From: Bryobacterales bacterium
GTDB lineage: Bacteria; Acidobacteriota; Terriglobia; Bryobacterales; Bryobacteraceae
Assembly: GCA_003164035.1 (NCBI GenBank)
Contig: PLRS01000154.1
Coordinates: forward strand, 18,203-82,202
DNA length: 64,000 nt
Reading direction: 5' to 3'
Made by a program: the position numbers and the translations under genes. Of this stretch, positions 33,502 to 41,376 are shown piece after piece (positions within the stretch are counted from its first letter, which is position 1; every line of letters starts with the position of its first letter). Below the pieces are notes generated by a model. The model ran no database searches, had not been told where the DNA came from, and worked only from the letters and a program-made list of their open reading frames with translations.

Positions 33502-33528
33502 GTGGCGCAGGCATTCGTGCATGCCGCG
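33502..33528 (+). repeat. Palindromic repeat family F, copy 2
   Basis: GTGGCGCAGGCATTCGTGCA plus TGCCGCG, related to 15712-15743. It lies in the 485-base gap 33473-33957, which has no convincing gene; a CACTTTCGAGAGTG hairpin is at 33691. Confidence 0.65.
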
Positions 33529-33704
33529 TAGAGAGTCCGAACTGAAGTCGCCCCCGGCATTTCGCGCCGTGAAGGAAAATGAGGTGACCTGTTTTCCGTG
33601 GGGCAACCTGTTTCCATGAGCGCGGGGCGCACAGAGGGTGGGGATGAAAGTGCCGTCCGTCCCTCCACGAGTTTTCAATAATATACGTGGCACTTTCGAG
33701 AGTG

Positions 33705-33748
33705 CGGACCGATTGTCAATCGGTCCAGCCGGGCGTCTGCCCGGCTGT
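33705..33748. repeat. Palindromic repeat family C, copy 2
   Basis: GGACCGATTGTCAATCGGTCC followed by GCCGGGCGTCTGCCCGGC, matching the last two hairpins of 21743-21802. Confidence 0.7.
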
Positions 33749-33957
33749 CCTCCGGCGAGATCGAAACCGGGCTCAACCCAAATACCTCTGTGAGAAATGC
33801 GAGGTAGTTCCTGAATAGGAGTGCGTATCCGTTGGACTCAGATGCCGTCATCGACCCGGATAGCTCAATGGAACCGGGGGACATGACTCGTAGGGCGAGG
33901 AGTGGGTCCAGGGGAGAACCCTCGCAGACCCAGTAGGTCCGCGCCACAAATTCCTGC

Positions 33958-34377
33958 TTACGCCAGATCCGTTTCGGGTGCGATGCGCCGGACGAAGACC
34001 AGAAGCACATCGCTCATTTCAGCCAGAGCGCGTCTTGCAAACTCCGGGGCAATCGTCCTGGTCACCCAATACCAGTACTGCAGTATCCGATAGTCTAGAA
34101 CGAGTAGCCGATCTTCCACTGATCGCAAACCCATTCCGGCCGCATGGTCATGCAAATAGACCAGTAGACGATAGTCGCGCTCCAGAAGTATTTGAAGCGG
34201 TTCCAGTTCCGGCGCCGTAAAGACCTGCTGTCGAATCTGTTCCACCGCGAATCGGGGATCGGCTTCCGCCATGCGTGAAGGCGCTTCCGAATTGCGCAAG
34301 ATCAGCACGCAACTATAACGGAACCAATACGCTAACAGGATAAGTGAGCAGCCGATGATTAAGAAACTAGCAAGCAT
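33958..34377 (-). CDS. Small membrane-anchored protein of unknown function
   Basis: 139 residues. One N-terminal membrane helix (MLASFLIIGCSLILLAYWF) is followed by a cytoplasmic helical domain with LEPLQILLERDYRLLVYL and ILQYWYWVTRT. The C-terminal part is rich in hydrophobic and Arg residues (ARRALAEMSDVLLVFVRR). Codon use and the clear membrane anchor support a real gene. It stands alone, convergent to the Gln-rich gene and divergent from the TIGR01777 gene. I do not recognise a family. Confidence 0.7.
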   Translation of the reverse strand: MLASFLIIGCSLILLAYWFRYSCVLILRNSEAPSRMAEADPRFAVEQIRQQVFTAPELEPLQILLERDYRLLVYLHDHAAGMGLRSVEDRLLVLDYRILQYWYWVTRTIAPEFARRALAEMSDVLLVFVRRIAPETDLA

Positions 34378-34587
34378 CCGGGATCTACTCCGCTACACGG
34401 TCCGATCAAGAACTGCGACAACAGCCGTACTAGGACCGCTACATCAGTCTATCATCGGTTTGGAAATCAGTGCAAGCGGCAATTTTAGGCAATTTTTCGG
34501 CACGGCTGGAGGTTTTTTCGGTCCGGGCTGCGGTGGACCACCGATGGGGCGCGAAAGAGCCGATGATTAGATAAGGAGGCGAAAAAC

Positions 34588-35505
34588 GTGCATGTCGCGA
34601 TCACGGGGGCGTCCGGCCTGATTGGCCGGCGGCTAGTGGAAACTCTGCTGGCACATGGACATAGCGTGAATTTGCTAAGCCGCAAGGGGAGCCTGGAACG
34701 GGCAGGCGCCCAATCTTCGATTTGGAATCCGGAAGATGGTCCGCCATCCGCCGGGAAACTGAGCGGAGCTGATGCCGTGATCCACCTGGCGGGCGAGCCG
34801 GTGGCACAGCGATGGACGGCGACGGCGAAACGGCGCATCCACGACAGCCGGATCGTGGGAACGCGGCGCTTGGTGGAGGGGCTGGCTGGCCTGGAGCGCC
34901 GGCCGGCGATACTGATTGCGGCGTCGGCGATCGGCTACTACGGTTCCCGCGGAGATGAAATATTGGATGAATCCGCCCGGCCTGGCGGCGGTTACCTGGC
35001 GGAACTGTGTGTGGAGTGGGAGCGGGAGGCGGCCGCGGCGGAGAAGCTGGGAATACGCGTGGCGCGAATTCGCATCGGGGTAGTGCTCGATGCGGGCGGA
35101 GGGGCGCTCGGCCGCATGCTGCCGGCGTTTCGGTGGGGCGTTGGCGGGCGATTGGGCGATGGCAAGCAATGGTTGTCCTGGATTCACATAGCGGACCTGG
35201 CGGAGCTGTTCCGCCATGTGCTGGAGAATTCACTCGGAGGAGCGTGGAACGGGGTGGCACCAAACCCGGTAACGAACGCGGAGTTCACGCGCGTACTGGG
35301 GCGGGCGTTACGGCGCCCAGCGATGCTGCCGGTGCCGGCCGTGGTGTTGCGGCTTCTTTTCGGTGAGATGTCGGAAATGCTGATGGCCGGCCAGCGCGTG
35401 GTTCCCGGCGCTGCCGAAGCGGCCGGCTTCCGTTTTCTTTATCCCGAATTGGCGCCGGCGTTGAGCGACCTGTTGGATCGTGGCGCAGGCTGTCCAGCCT
35501 CCTGA
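34588..35505 (+). CDS. NAD(P)-dependent epimerase, TIGR01777 family
   Basis: 305 residues with the Rossmann start HVAITGASGLIGRRLVETLL and the family blocks GADAVIHLAGEPVA, RWTATAKRRI, ASAIGYYGSRGDE and WNGVAPNPVTN. The GTG at 34588 has an excellent ribosome site, AAGGAGG, eight bases upstream (34573-34579). Proteins of this family resemble E. coli YfcH; the substrate is unknown, and some members are linked to cell division or photosystem traits in other phyla. It is a single-gene unit. Confidence 0.9.
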   Translation: MHVAITGASGLIGRRLVETLLAHGHSVNLLSRKGSLERAGAQSSIWNPEDGPPSAGKLSGADAVIHLAGEPVAQRWTATAKRRIHDSRIVGTRRLVEGLAGLERRPAILIAASAIGYYGSRGDEILDESARPGGGYLAELCVEWEREAAAAEKLGIRVARIRIGVVLDAGGGALGRMLPAFRWGVGGRLGDGKQWLSWIHIADLAELFRHVLENSLGGAWNGVAPNPVTNAEFTRVLGRALRRPAMLPVPAVVLRLLFGEMSEMLMAGQRVVPGAAEAAGFRFLYPELAPALSDLLDRGAGCPAS

Positions 35506-35514
35506 GCTGAGAAA

Positions 35515-35603
35515 GGTGGGACAGACCATCGTCTTTCGTGGTCTGTCAGCCCCGTGCCAGGCCACAACCGCTTGACAGACGACAAACGATCATCTGTCCC
35601 ACC
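35515..35603. repeat. Palindromic repeat family E, inverted pair
   Basis: GGTGGGACAGACCATCGTCT at 35515 and its inverted partner ending at 35603 flank a 26-base centre. It lies between two convergent genes and may act as a bidirectional terminator. Confidence 0.75.
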
Positions 35604-35633
35604 TCTGGGTCAGCCCACGCCTGTGGGAATTCG

Positions 35634-36383
35634 CTACGTAGTCGCCGTTTCTCCCTGGCGATCGATTTCCTCGCTCAGGATGATGGCTTCAGCCAGCTCT
35701 TTCATGGGACGGCGCAGACGGCGGCTCTGGTCCCGAAGCTTCAGATAGGCCTCTTCCTCGGTCAGCCCGTGGCGCAGTTGCAAGATACCCTTGGCGCGCT
35801 CCACCAGCTTGCGCGTCTCCAGTTCGCGCCGCATTTCGAGGGTCTGCTCCAGCAGGCGGGCATTTTCCTCCAGCAGCGAAGCTTTGGAAATAGCCACTCC
35901 GAGCTGCTCGCCAATGAAAACCGCCATGCCGATTTCTTCCGGACTGTGTTCGTGCGATTCGCGGTGGTGAACGTTGACCACCCCGATCACGTCGCCGCTC
36001 GACACCAGCGGCACCGAGAGCAACGCCTCATAGGTATCTTCCACCAGGCCCTGAAACATCTTGAAACGGGCGTCGCTGGTAGCGTGCGAAGACAGGGCCA
36101 CCACCGATTTGTGCTCCGCCACCCAACCGGTGATGCCCTCGCCCATCTTCATGCGCAGGTTTCCCAAAGCTCCCGCGTGCGGTACCTGCGACGCACGCAG
36201 CACAACCTCCTGGCTTACCGGATCGAGCAGATAGACCAGGCAGGCATCGCACGAAGTGGCCAGGACGGTGAGGCCGACCACCTCACCCAGAATCTCGTCC
36301 AACGACCGGTTCGAGCTGACGATGCTGCTGACCTGATGGAGAATCGATACTGATGTTTTCGGCGGCGTATCCTTTTTCCCCAT
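35634..36383 (-). CDS. GAF-ANTAR response regulator (RNA-binding antiterminator)
   Basis: 249 residues. A GAF domain (about residues 20-165) has blocks such as MGEGITGWVAEHKSVVALSS and VPLVSSGDVIGVVNVHH; a coiled linker follows, then an ANTAR domain (about 190-245: ETRKLVERAKGILQLRHGLT and EEEAYLKLRDQSRRLRRPMK). ANTAR domains bind paired hexaloop RNA hairpins and prevent termination. No receiver domain is present, so the GAF part is the probable sensor. It is divergent from nothing nearby and 58 bases downstream of the ROK gene on the same strand. Signal and RNA targets are unknown. Confidence 0.9.
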   Translation of the reverse strand: MGKKDTPPKTSVSILHQVSSIVSSNRSLDEILGEVVGLTVLATSCDACLVYLLDPVSQEVVLRASQVPHAGALGNLRMKMGEGITGWVAEHKSVVALSSHATSDARFKMFQGLVEDTYEALLSVPLVSSGDVIGVVNVHHRESHEHSPEEIGMAVFIGEQLGVAISKASLLEENARLLEQTLEMRRELETRKLVERAKGILQLRHGLTEEEAYLKLRDQSRRLRRPMKELAEAIILSEEIDRQGETATT

Positions 36384-36441
36384 TTATACAACCTAGCTGT
36401 GGGTGTGTACAGGGTCCAATCAATAATTTTTATCGAGGCAA

Positions 36442-37413
36442 TCAGCGAACCGCATTCATCAGCGCGGCGGCGCCGGCGATTCCGGCATCGGCGCCGTAGC
36501 AGGCCATGACCAGCGGGATTTCACCGGCGCGGGGATTGATCGACCATTGGGGCAGATCCGCCAGGATATCGGGAAACAGTCCGCTCATCAATTGCGCCAC
36601 GCCGCCGCCCACCACCAGGACGTCGGGATCGAGAATATCGACGACGTTGCCCAACCAGATGGCGAGCAGGTGCGCCGTCTCCCGGAGGATTTCTCCGGCC
36701 AGCGGATCGCCCTCGCGCCAGGCCTCGCCGACGTGCTCGGTCTTCACCGCCGCGGCCGCGCCCCCGGCCAGCTCGATCAGCCGCCGTCCGGCTGTCCCGG
36801 CCGTAGCCAGTTTTTCCTGCGCCCGCCGCGCAATGGCGGTGCCGGAGCACAGGGCTTCGATGCAGCCGTGCTTGCCGCAGCCGCAGACAGGGCCGTGGTA
36901 GTCGATGACGATGTGACCGCCCTCGGCCGCGCTCCCGGTGTGGCCGTGGTAGATTTGCCCGTCCAGCACAATCCCGCTTCCGATGCCGGTACCCAGGGTG
37001 GCGTAGAAGACATAGCGATATCCCCGCGCGGCGCCCCACAGCACTTCGGCCAGGCCAGCGGCGTTGGCGTCGTTATCCACGCGGGCCGGAATTCCGAACG
37101 CCCGCCGGGTTTCGTCGGCTAAAGGGAAATTGCGCCAGCAGGGGACGTTAGGAGGGTTGAGCACCACGCCGCTGGAGGGATCGAGCGGCCCCGGCGAGCA
37201 GATTCCAATGCCGGCGACAGCCCCGCGCGCACCGGGCTCGGCCGCAAACACGGCTTCCACCGCTTCCCGCACGCCGGAAAACCCCGTCGCTGCGTCACCT
37301 GTGGAAATCATCGGCACCCGCGTCTTCGCGGTGATGACTCCGGCGGCATCCACCAGCCCGGCGGCGACCTTGGTGCCGCCGATATCCACTCCAATGGTCA
37401 TGGTTTCCGGCAT
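36442..37413 (-). CDS. ROK-family sugar kinase (glucokinase-like)
   Basis: 323 residues from ATG 37413. Features are the phosphate-binding TIGVDIGGTKVAAGLVDAAG, DNDANAAGLAEVLWGAA with the catalytic aspartate, ATLGTGIGSGIVLDG, and the zinc-binding motif CGCGKHGCIEALCSG. Glucose is the most common substrate but other hexoses or N-acetyl sugars are possible. A second ATG at 37401 gives a protein four residues shorter. It has no sugar-operon neighbours. Confidence 0.9.
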   Translation of the reverse strand: MPETMTIGVDIGGTKVAAGLVDAAGVITAKTRVPMISTGDAATGFSGVREAVEAVFAAEPGARGAVAGIGICSPGPLDPSSGVVLNPPNVPCWRNFPLADETRRAFGIPARVDNDANAAGLAEVLWGAARGYRYVFYATLGTGIGSGIVLDGQIYHGHTGSAAEGGHIVIDYHGPVCGCGKHGCIEALCSGTAIARRAQEKLATAGTAGRRLIELAGGAAAAVKTEHVGEAWREGDPLAGEILRETAHLLAIWLGNVVDILDPDVLVVGGGVAQLMSGLFPDILADLPQWSINPRAGEIPLVMACYGADAGIAGAAALMNAVR

Positions 37414-37547
37414 GTTTCCGTATTCCCAGCAACGAGCATGGTAACACCAAGGGAACAAACAGGCAAGGTGCGTCTGGTCAGCGAGTTACAGGGAATGCGT
37501 GGCACCTTGGGATGGGCTGGATCCCGTCGGCCAAGGGCAGACAACCA

Positions 37548-37566
37548 TGCACAAAAATGCACAACG
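37548..37566 (+). repeat. 19-bp direct repeat, left copy
   Basis: TGCACAAAAATGCACAACG, identical to 37902-37920. The two copies bracket the small membrane gene. Confidence 0.97.
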
Positions 37567-37611
37567 GAGCCGCTCCGATTCGAAACCAAGAAGTAGAGCG
37601 TATGGATTACA

Positions 37612-37854
37612 ATGAAGGCAGAGATGAAACCGGAATATGTTTCCTTGCTTCTCGGGTTCGCGACGTTTCTTGGGACGCTCGCGGTTGTTGTGATCGGTTT
37701 CCTCTACAGTAATTCTCGCATCAGCGATCTTCGCGCGCACGTCGATACCCGCATCGGCGACCTGCGCCAGCACTTCGACGACCGCCTGGAACGGCTCGAA
37801 GAAGTCTTCGACGCCCGGCTGACCCGCATCGAAGAGCATCTTAGCCTGAGGTAA
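37612..37854 (+). CDS. Small membrane protein with coiled coil
   Basis: 80 residues: a membrane helix (VSLLLGFATFLGTLAVVVIGF) followed by a charged coiled coil with regular R/D/L spacing (ISDLRAHVDTRIGDLRQHFD and on). A start at 37624 is also possible. Similar single-pass proteins are common in genomes and unassigned. It sits between two 19-bp direct repeats, 335 bases apart, hinting that it may be a moved cassette. Confidence 0.68.
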   Translation: MKAEMKPEYVSLLLGFATFLGTLAVVVIGFLYSNSRISDLRAHVDTRIGDLRQHFDDRLERLEEVFDARLTRIEEHLSLR

Positions 37855-37901
37855 TCCCCCTCTAGCCGCCAAACAACTTTGGGTGGCAAAACCCCTGACC
37901 T

Positions 37902-37920
37902 TGCACAAAAATGCACAACG
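37902..37920 (+). repeat. 19-bp direct repeat, right copy
   Basis: Identical to 37548-37566. No other copy was noticed in the window. Confidence 0.97.
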
Positions 37921-38079
37921 CCATGGGGTTGGGTTCTGCACTAATGATCGCAACTAATTTGTTTTCTAGTGCTTATCATGTGGGCAAATGGAGGGCTAAT
38001 GGGGTCAGGCTCCCGCCTGCTACGTTGTTGGGCTACCATACTCTGAAGACGCAGGCACCAATTGGACATAGGGGCGAGG

Positions 38080-40083
38080 ATGCAGGGAACGGATCGGGTG
38101 CGCAGCAACGGCATGCTGCTGGCGGCGGAATGTTGCGCGCTGGCACTGGTGACGGCGATTCTGATCTGGCCGCTGTTCCGGATCGAATACCTGGACAACT
38201 GGGGGTCCATCGACTGCACCTTCATCGCCGCCGCGCGGTTCCTGAGGGCACATTGGCCGCATCCCCGCTGGATGCCGCTGTGGTACTGCGGGACGCGGTT
38301 CGACTACCTCTATCCACCGGCTTTACCCTATGGAACCGCGCTGCTCTCGGCTCTGTTCCGGGTCTCGACGGCGCGCGCGTATCATCTGTATACGGCGCTG
38401 TTCTACTGCCTGGGGACGGCGGGAACTTACGCGCTGGTCCGGGTGGCGAGCGGGTCGCGAGCATGGGCGGCGATCTCAGCGGCGGGTACGGCGCTGGTTT
38501 CGCCCTCTTACCTGTTCCTGAAATCGTTTCGCGACGATTCGTTTCTGCACATGCCGCAACGGCTGAACGTGCTGGTCAAATGGGGCGAAGGGCCGCACAT
38601 GACGGCGCTCGCCTGCCTGCCGTTCGCGCTGCTGTTCTCGTGGCTGGGGATTCGAAACGGCGACCGGCGGTGGCTGGGGCTGGCGGCGGTTTCCTCCGCG
38701 CTGGTGGTGTCGAATAACTTTTACGGCGCCACGGCGCTGGCGCTGATGTTCCCGCCGCTGGCGTGGGCCTTGTGGATCACGCACCGGGATGGGCGGATGT
38801 GGCGGCGGGCGGCGGCCATCGCGGCAATGGCATACGGGCTGACCGCCTTCTGGTTGACGCCTTCCTATCTGCGCATCACCATGGACAATCTGAAGTACGT
38901 GGCGCTGCCTGGCGACGCCCGCTCGCGCTGGGTGGCGCTGGGGGTAGCGGTGGCGTTCGCGCTGGCGAGCGCCAAGATCGCCTACCGCAGGAAAGATCTA
39001 GCCTACCGGGTATTCGTTTGCGGCACCGCGCTCGGCGTGGCATTGAACGTGGTGGGCAATTATTACTTTGGCTTCCGCGTCAGCGGGGAGCCCCATCGCC
39101 TGGTCCCCGAGTTGGACCTGGTGCTGATTCTGCTGGCGACGGAAACGCTGCGAACCCTGGCGGATACCCGCAAACAATGGCTGCGGGTAGTAGCGTTCGC
39201 GATCGCGGCGGCTGGGCTGGCGGCGGGTTATCCATACCTGCGGAGCCCGTGGAAGGTATTTCGGGCCGATGCGGATTACCGCCGGAGAGTGGAGTACCGG
39301 GCCACGGACTGGATCGCCCGCAATCTGCCCGGCGCGCGCGTATTCGCGGCCGGCTCGATGCGGCTTTGGTACGACGCATGGCGCGGCGGCGAACAGGTGG
39401 GCGGCGGTTCCGAACAGGGGCTGGAAAACGACATGCTGGTGCTGGCGCAGTGGCAGGTGATCCACGACGGCGATGCCGACGCCGCGCGGGACATCGCCTG
39501 GCTGCAGGGGGTGGGCGCGGACGCGATTCTGATGAGCCGGGCCGACTCTCCCGAGATTTACCACGACTACCCCACGCCGGTGAAATTCGCCGGGGTCTTG
39601 CCGGCGATTTACGACGACGGGCAGGGCGACACCTTGTACCGGGTGCCGCGGCGGGCGCCGGCCCACGCACGCGTGGTGGAAACGCGGCGCATGGCTGGCC
39701 TCGCCGCGATTCCAGTCACCAACTACGATGAACCGCAGATCGAGGCGTACGCGGACGCGGTCGAACACGGGCCGGATACGCCGGTGGAGATGCGGTGGGA
39801 GGGAACGGACCAGGTCCGGGTGGGGGCGCATTTCGGCGAGGGCGAGAGCCTCGTGGTGCAGGAAAGTTTCGACCCCGCGTGGCGCGCCTGGTGCGACGGA
39901 AAACGGCTGGCGATTCGCAGGGACGTGGCCGGGAATATGCTGGTGGACGTTCCGCCGGGTGATCGGGAAGTGCGCCTGGAGTTCGCGCTGCCGTTCGAAA
40001 ATGCTGTTGGTGCGGGGTTGACCGGGGTGTCGCTGGCGATGTTGCTGTTTTGTTTTTTCAGGCGAAAGCCGGGCGCCAGGTGA
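38080..40083 (+). CDS. Multi-spanning membrane protein (GT-C or PTPS-related type)
   Basis: 667 residues from ATG 38080, which follows GGGGCGAGG. About ten membrane helices lie in the first 400 residues, with a periplasmic loop containing a WPHPRWMPLWYCGTRFDYLY block typical of membrane proteins annotated as 6-pyruvoyl-tetrahydropterin-synthase related; the C-terminal soluble part (about 400-640) ends with one more helix and a basic tail. A lipid-linked sugar transferase or YfhO-like role is possible. The call rests on topology and one family-like block, so it is tentative. Confidence 0.6.
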   Translation: MQGTDRVRSNGMLLAAECCALALVTAILIWPLFRIEYLDNWGSIDCTFIAAARFLRAHWPHPRWMPLWYCGTRFDYLYPPALPYGTALLSALFRVSTARAYHLYTALFYCLGTAGTYALVRVASGSRAWAAISAAGTALVSPSYLFLKSFRDDSFLHMPQRLNVLVKWGEGPHMTALACLPFALLFSWLGIRNGDRRWLGLAAVSSALVVSNNFYGATALALMFPPLAWALWITHRDGRMWRRAAAIAAMAYGLTAFWLTPSYLRITMDNLKYVALPGDARSRWVALGVAVAFALASAKIAYRRKDLAYRVFVCGTALGVALNVVGNYYFGFRVSGEPHRLVPELDLVLILLATETLRTLADTRKQWLRVVAFAIAAAGLAAGYPYLRSPWKVFRADADYRRRVEYRATDWIARNLPGARVFAAGSMRLWYDAWRGGEQVGGGSEQGLENDMLVLAQWQVIHDGDADAARDIAWLQGVGADAILMSRADSPEIYHDYPTPVKFAGVLPAIYDDGQGDTLYRVPRRAPAHARVVETRRMAGLAAIPVTNYDEPQIEAYADAVEHGPDTPVEMRWEGTDQVRVGAHFGEGESLVVQESFDPAWRAWCDGKRLAIRRDVAGNMLVDVPPGDREVRLEFALPFENAVGAGLTGVSLAMLLFCFFRRKPGAR

Positions 40084-40123
40084 GGGGTGATTAACCGATC
40101 TGGGGACTTCGAAGTTCGGGCAT

Positions 40124-40213
40124 GGCAACCGCTCCCTGACGGTCGCGGCTCGGTTAAGAATGCCGCGAGTTTTCAGTCACTTACCGAGCCGCGACCGTAA
40201 GGGAGCGGTTGCC
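40124..40213. repeat. Palindromic repeat family A, copy 2
   Basis: Arms GGCAACCGCTCCCTGACGGT... (40124 on) and its near-perfect inverse ending at 40213, around a longer, variable centre. One mismatch (CTGACGG against CTTACGG) breaks the symmetry. Confidence 0.9.
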
Positions 40214-40285
40214 ACGCCCCAGGTGAGTCCAGTCCGCTGAGTGTCACGCATTTGTGTATAGTCATTGTGTAGGCATCCAGAGGCT

Positions 40286-40489
40286 ATGGCGGATATGGGA
40301 GCAAAGGAAACAACGGCGCGCGGCGAGACGATCAACGTCAGGGAAGCCGAATCGGTGCTGCTGGATCGGCGCTATTTCGCACTGTCCGAAGAGGCGTTCC
40401 AGCGGTTCACTAAGGTCCTCGATAGCCCGCCGAAGGACAACCCGAAGCTGCGGCGCCTGCTTCAGACGAAAGCGCCCTGGGACCGATGA
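40286..40489 (+). pseudogene. DUF1778 (TacA-like) antitoxin with internal deletion
   Basis: 67 residues instead of about 90-100. The strand piece RGETINVR, normally the start of the ribbon-helix-helix domain, is followed directly by SVLLDRRYFALSEEAFQRF and LDSPPKDNPKLRRLL, which is the toxin-binding C-terminal part of DUF1778. The helical part of the DNA-binding domain is missing without a frame break. The stop overlaps the start of the next remnant (ATGA), as in intact tacAT pairs. It probably no longer binds DNA; toxin neutralisation cannot be judged. Confidence 0.72.
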
Positions 40490-40620
40490 GTGGCGTCGGC
40501 GGGATCGGCCGGGCGAAACGATTCTACGAAAAGTACGATTTTGTCGCCTCGCCGGTCGATCCCATGACCGTCATGATTAGCGTGGCCGAAGCGGCGAGAT
40601 GGACGGGGCCGGGGGAATAG
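40486..40620 (+). pseudogene. GNAT toxin (TacT-like) remnant with core deleted
   Basis: 44 residues. The ATG sits in the usual position over the antitoxin stop, but the frame goes straight to RAKRFYEKYDFVASPVDPMT, which matches the C-terminal end of TacT acetyltransferases (AxxFYexyGF...P..P). The acetyl-CoA-binding core, about 110 residues, is gone, so no activity is expected. Too short for standard gene finders; the call rests on motif and gene order. Confidence 0.65.
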
Positions 40621-40700
40621 GGGGAGTTTCTGACGAGGCTAGTACCTTAGATTAGATCGCGTCTCGATCTTGCCTCACCGCTTTGGTGCATAATGGTGTA

Positions 40701-40958
40701 ATGAGGACGGCGAGCGGCACGGTGCGGCAAAGCGTTAGCTTGCCGGCGGGTGTCGCCACCCAGGTTCGCAGCCTGGCAAAGGCGCGCAGGCTCAGCGCCA
40801 ATCGGATGCTGCTGGAACTGATCGAGAACGGCATAGCCGCCGAGAAGCGGAAGCAGCAGGAATTCTTCGACCTCGCCGAACGATTCCGGAGCGCCACCGA
40901 CGCGGAAGAGGTCAAGCGCCTGGGCGACCAGATGGGCCGAATGGTTTTTGGCGGCTAA
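40701..40958 (+). CDS. Ribbon-helix-helix-like small protein (possible antitoxin)
   Basis: 85 residues. The N-terminal TVRQSVSLPAGVATQVRSLA then ANRMLLELIENGI fits a ribbon-helix-helix DNA-binding domain; the rest is a charged helix (AEKRKQQEFFDLAERFRS) that could hold a partner. The stop and the next start overlap (TAATG). Gene pair layout suggests a two-component module. Confidence 0.7.
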   Translation: MRTASGTVRQSVSLPAGVATQVRSLAKARRLSANRMLLELIENGIAAEKRKQQEFFDLAERFRSATDAEEVKRLGDQMGRMVFGG

Positions 40959-41203
40959 TGCCACGAATCGAGACGTGGGGCAATATGCCGCCCGGCGTCC
41001 GTCAACACCTGATAGACCGGATGCGCGACAGGGCGATCGGCATTGCCGATCTGAACCAACTGCGGCTCTGGATTGACTCTCATCCGGAGGTGCCGGAGGG
41101 CGACTGGTACAAGGACTTCGGTTCTTTCAAGATCTGCGGTAGTGGCTCGGTGCCGAAAACATTTCTACTGCGTGGGCAAGCCGCCAAGGGAACGGCCGTC
41201 TAA
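40958..41203 (+). CDS. 81-residue protein of unknown function, partner of the RHH gene
   Basis: The sequence has PRIETWGNMPPGVRQHLIDR, ADLNQLRLWIDSHPEVPEGD and DWYKDFGSFKICGSG followed by KTFLLRGQAAKG. The compact, conserved-looking layout with many Trp and Gly suggests a real folded domain. It is translationally coupled to the ribbon-helix-helix gene. It could be a toxin, but no catalytic motif is recognised. Confidence 0.68.
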   Translation: MPRIETWGNMPPGVRQHLIDRMRDRAIGIADLNQLRLWIDSHPEVPEGDWYKDFGSFKICGSGSVPKTFLLRGQAAKGTAV

Positions 41204-41376
41204 CTTGCCGGGGTGCGACCGATCCGACCGCTGCGCCGTTGGCGGGTTCCTGGCCCGCCGGTCGAAGAACGCCTTTGGCGATGAGACCACGCACCGGTGG
41301 CGCCGCTCCAATGACATGTGCTACAACGCGCGTGTGTAACGGACGCTTTCTCAGTCAATGCGGGAGGGACTATTTG

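Noticed and set aside
33675..34010. 111-codon minus-strand frame
   Set aside because: Overlaps the better-supported gene 33958-34377 and a family C repeat; no domain.
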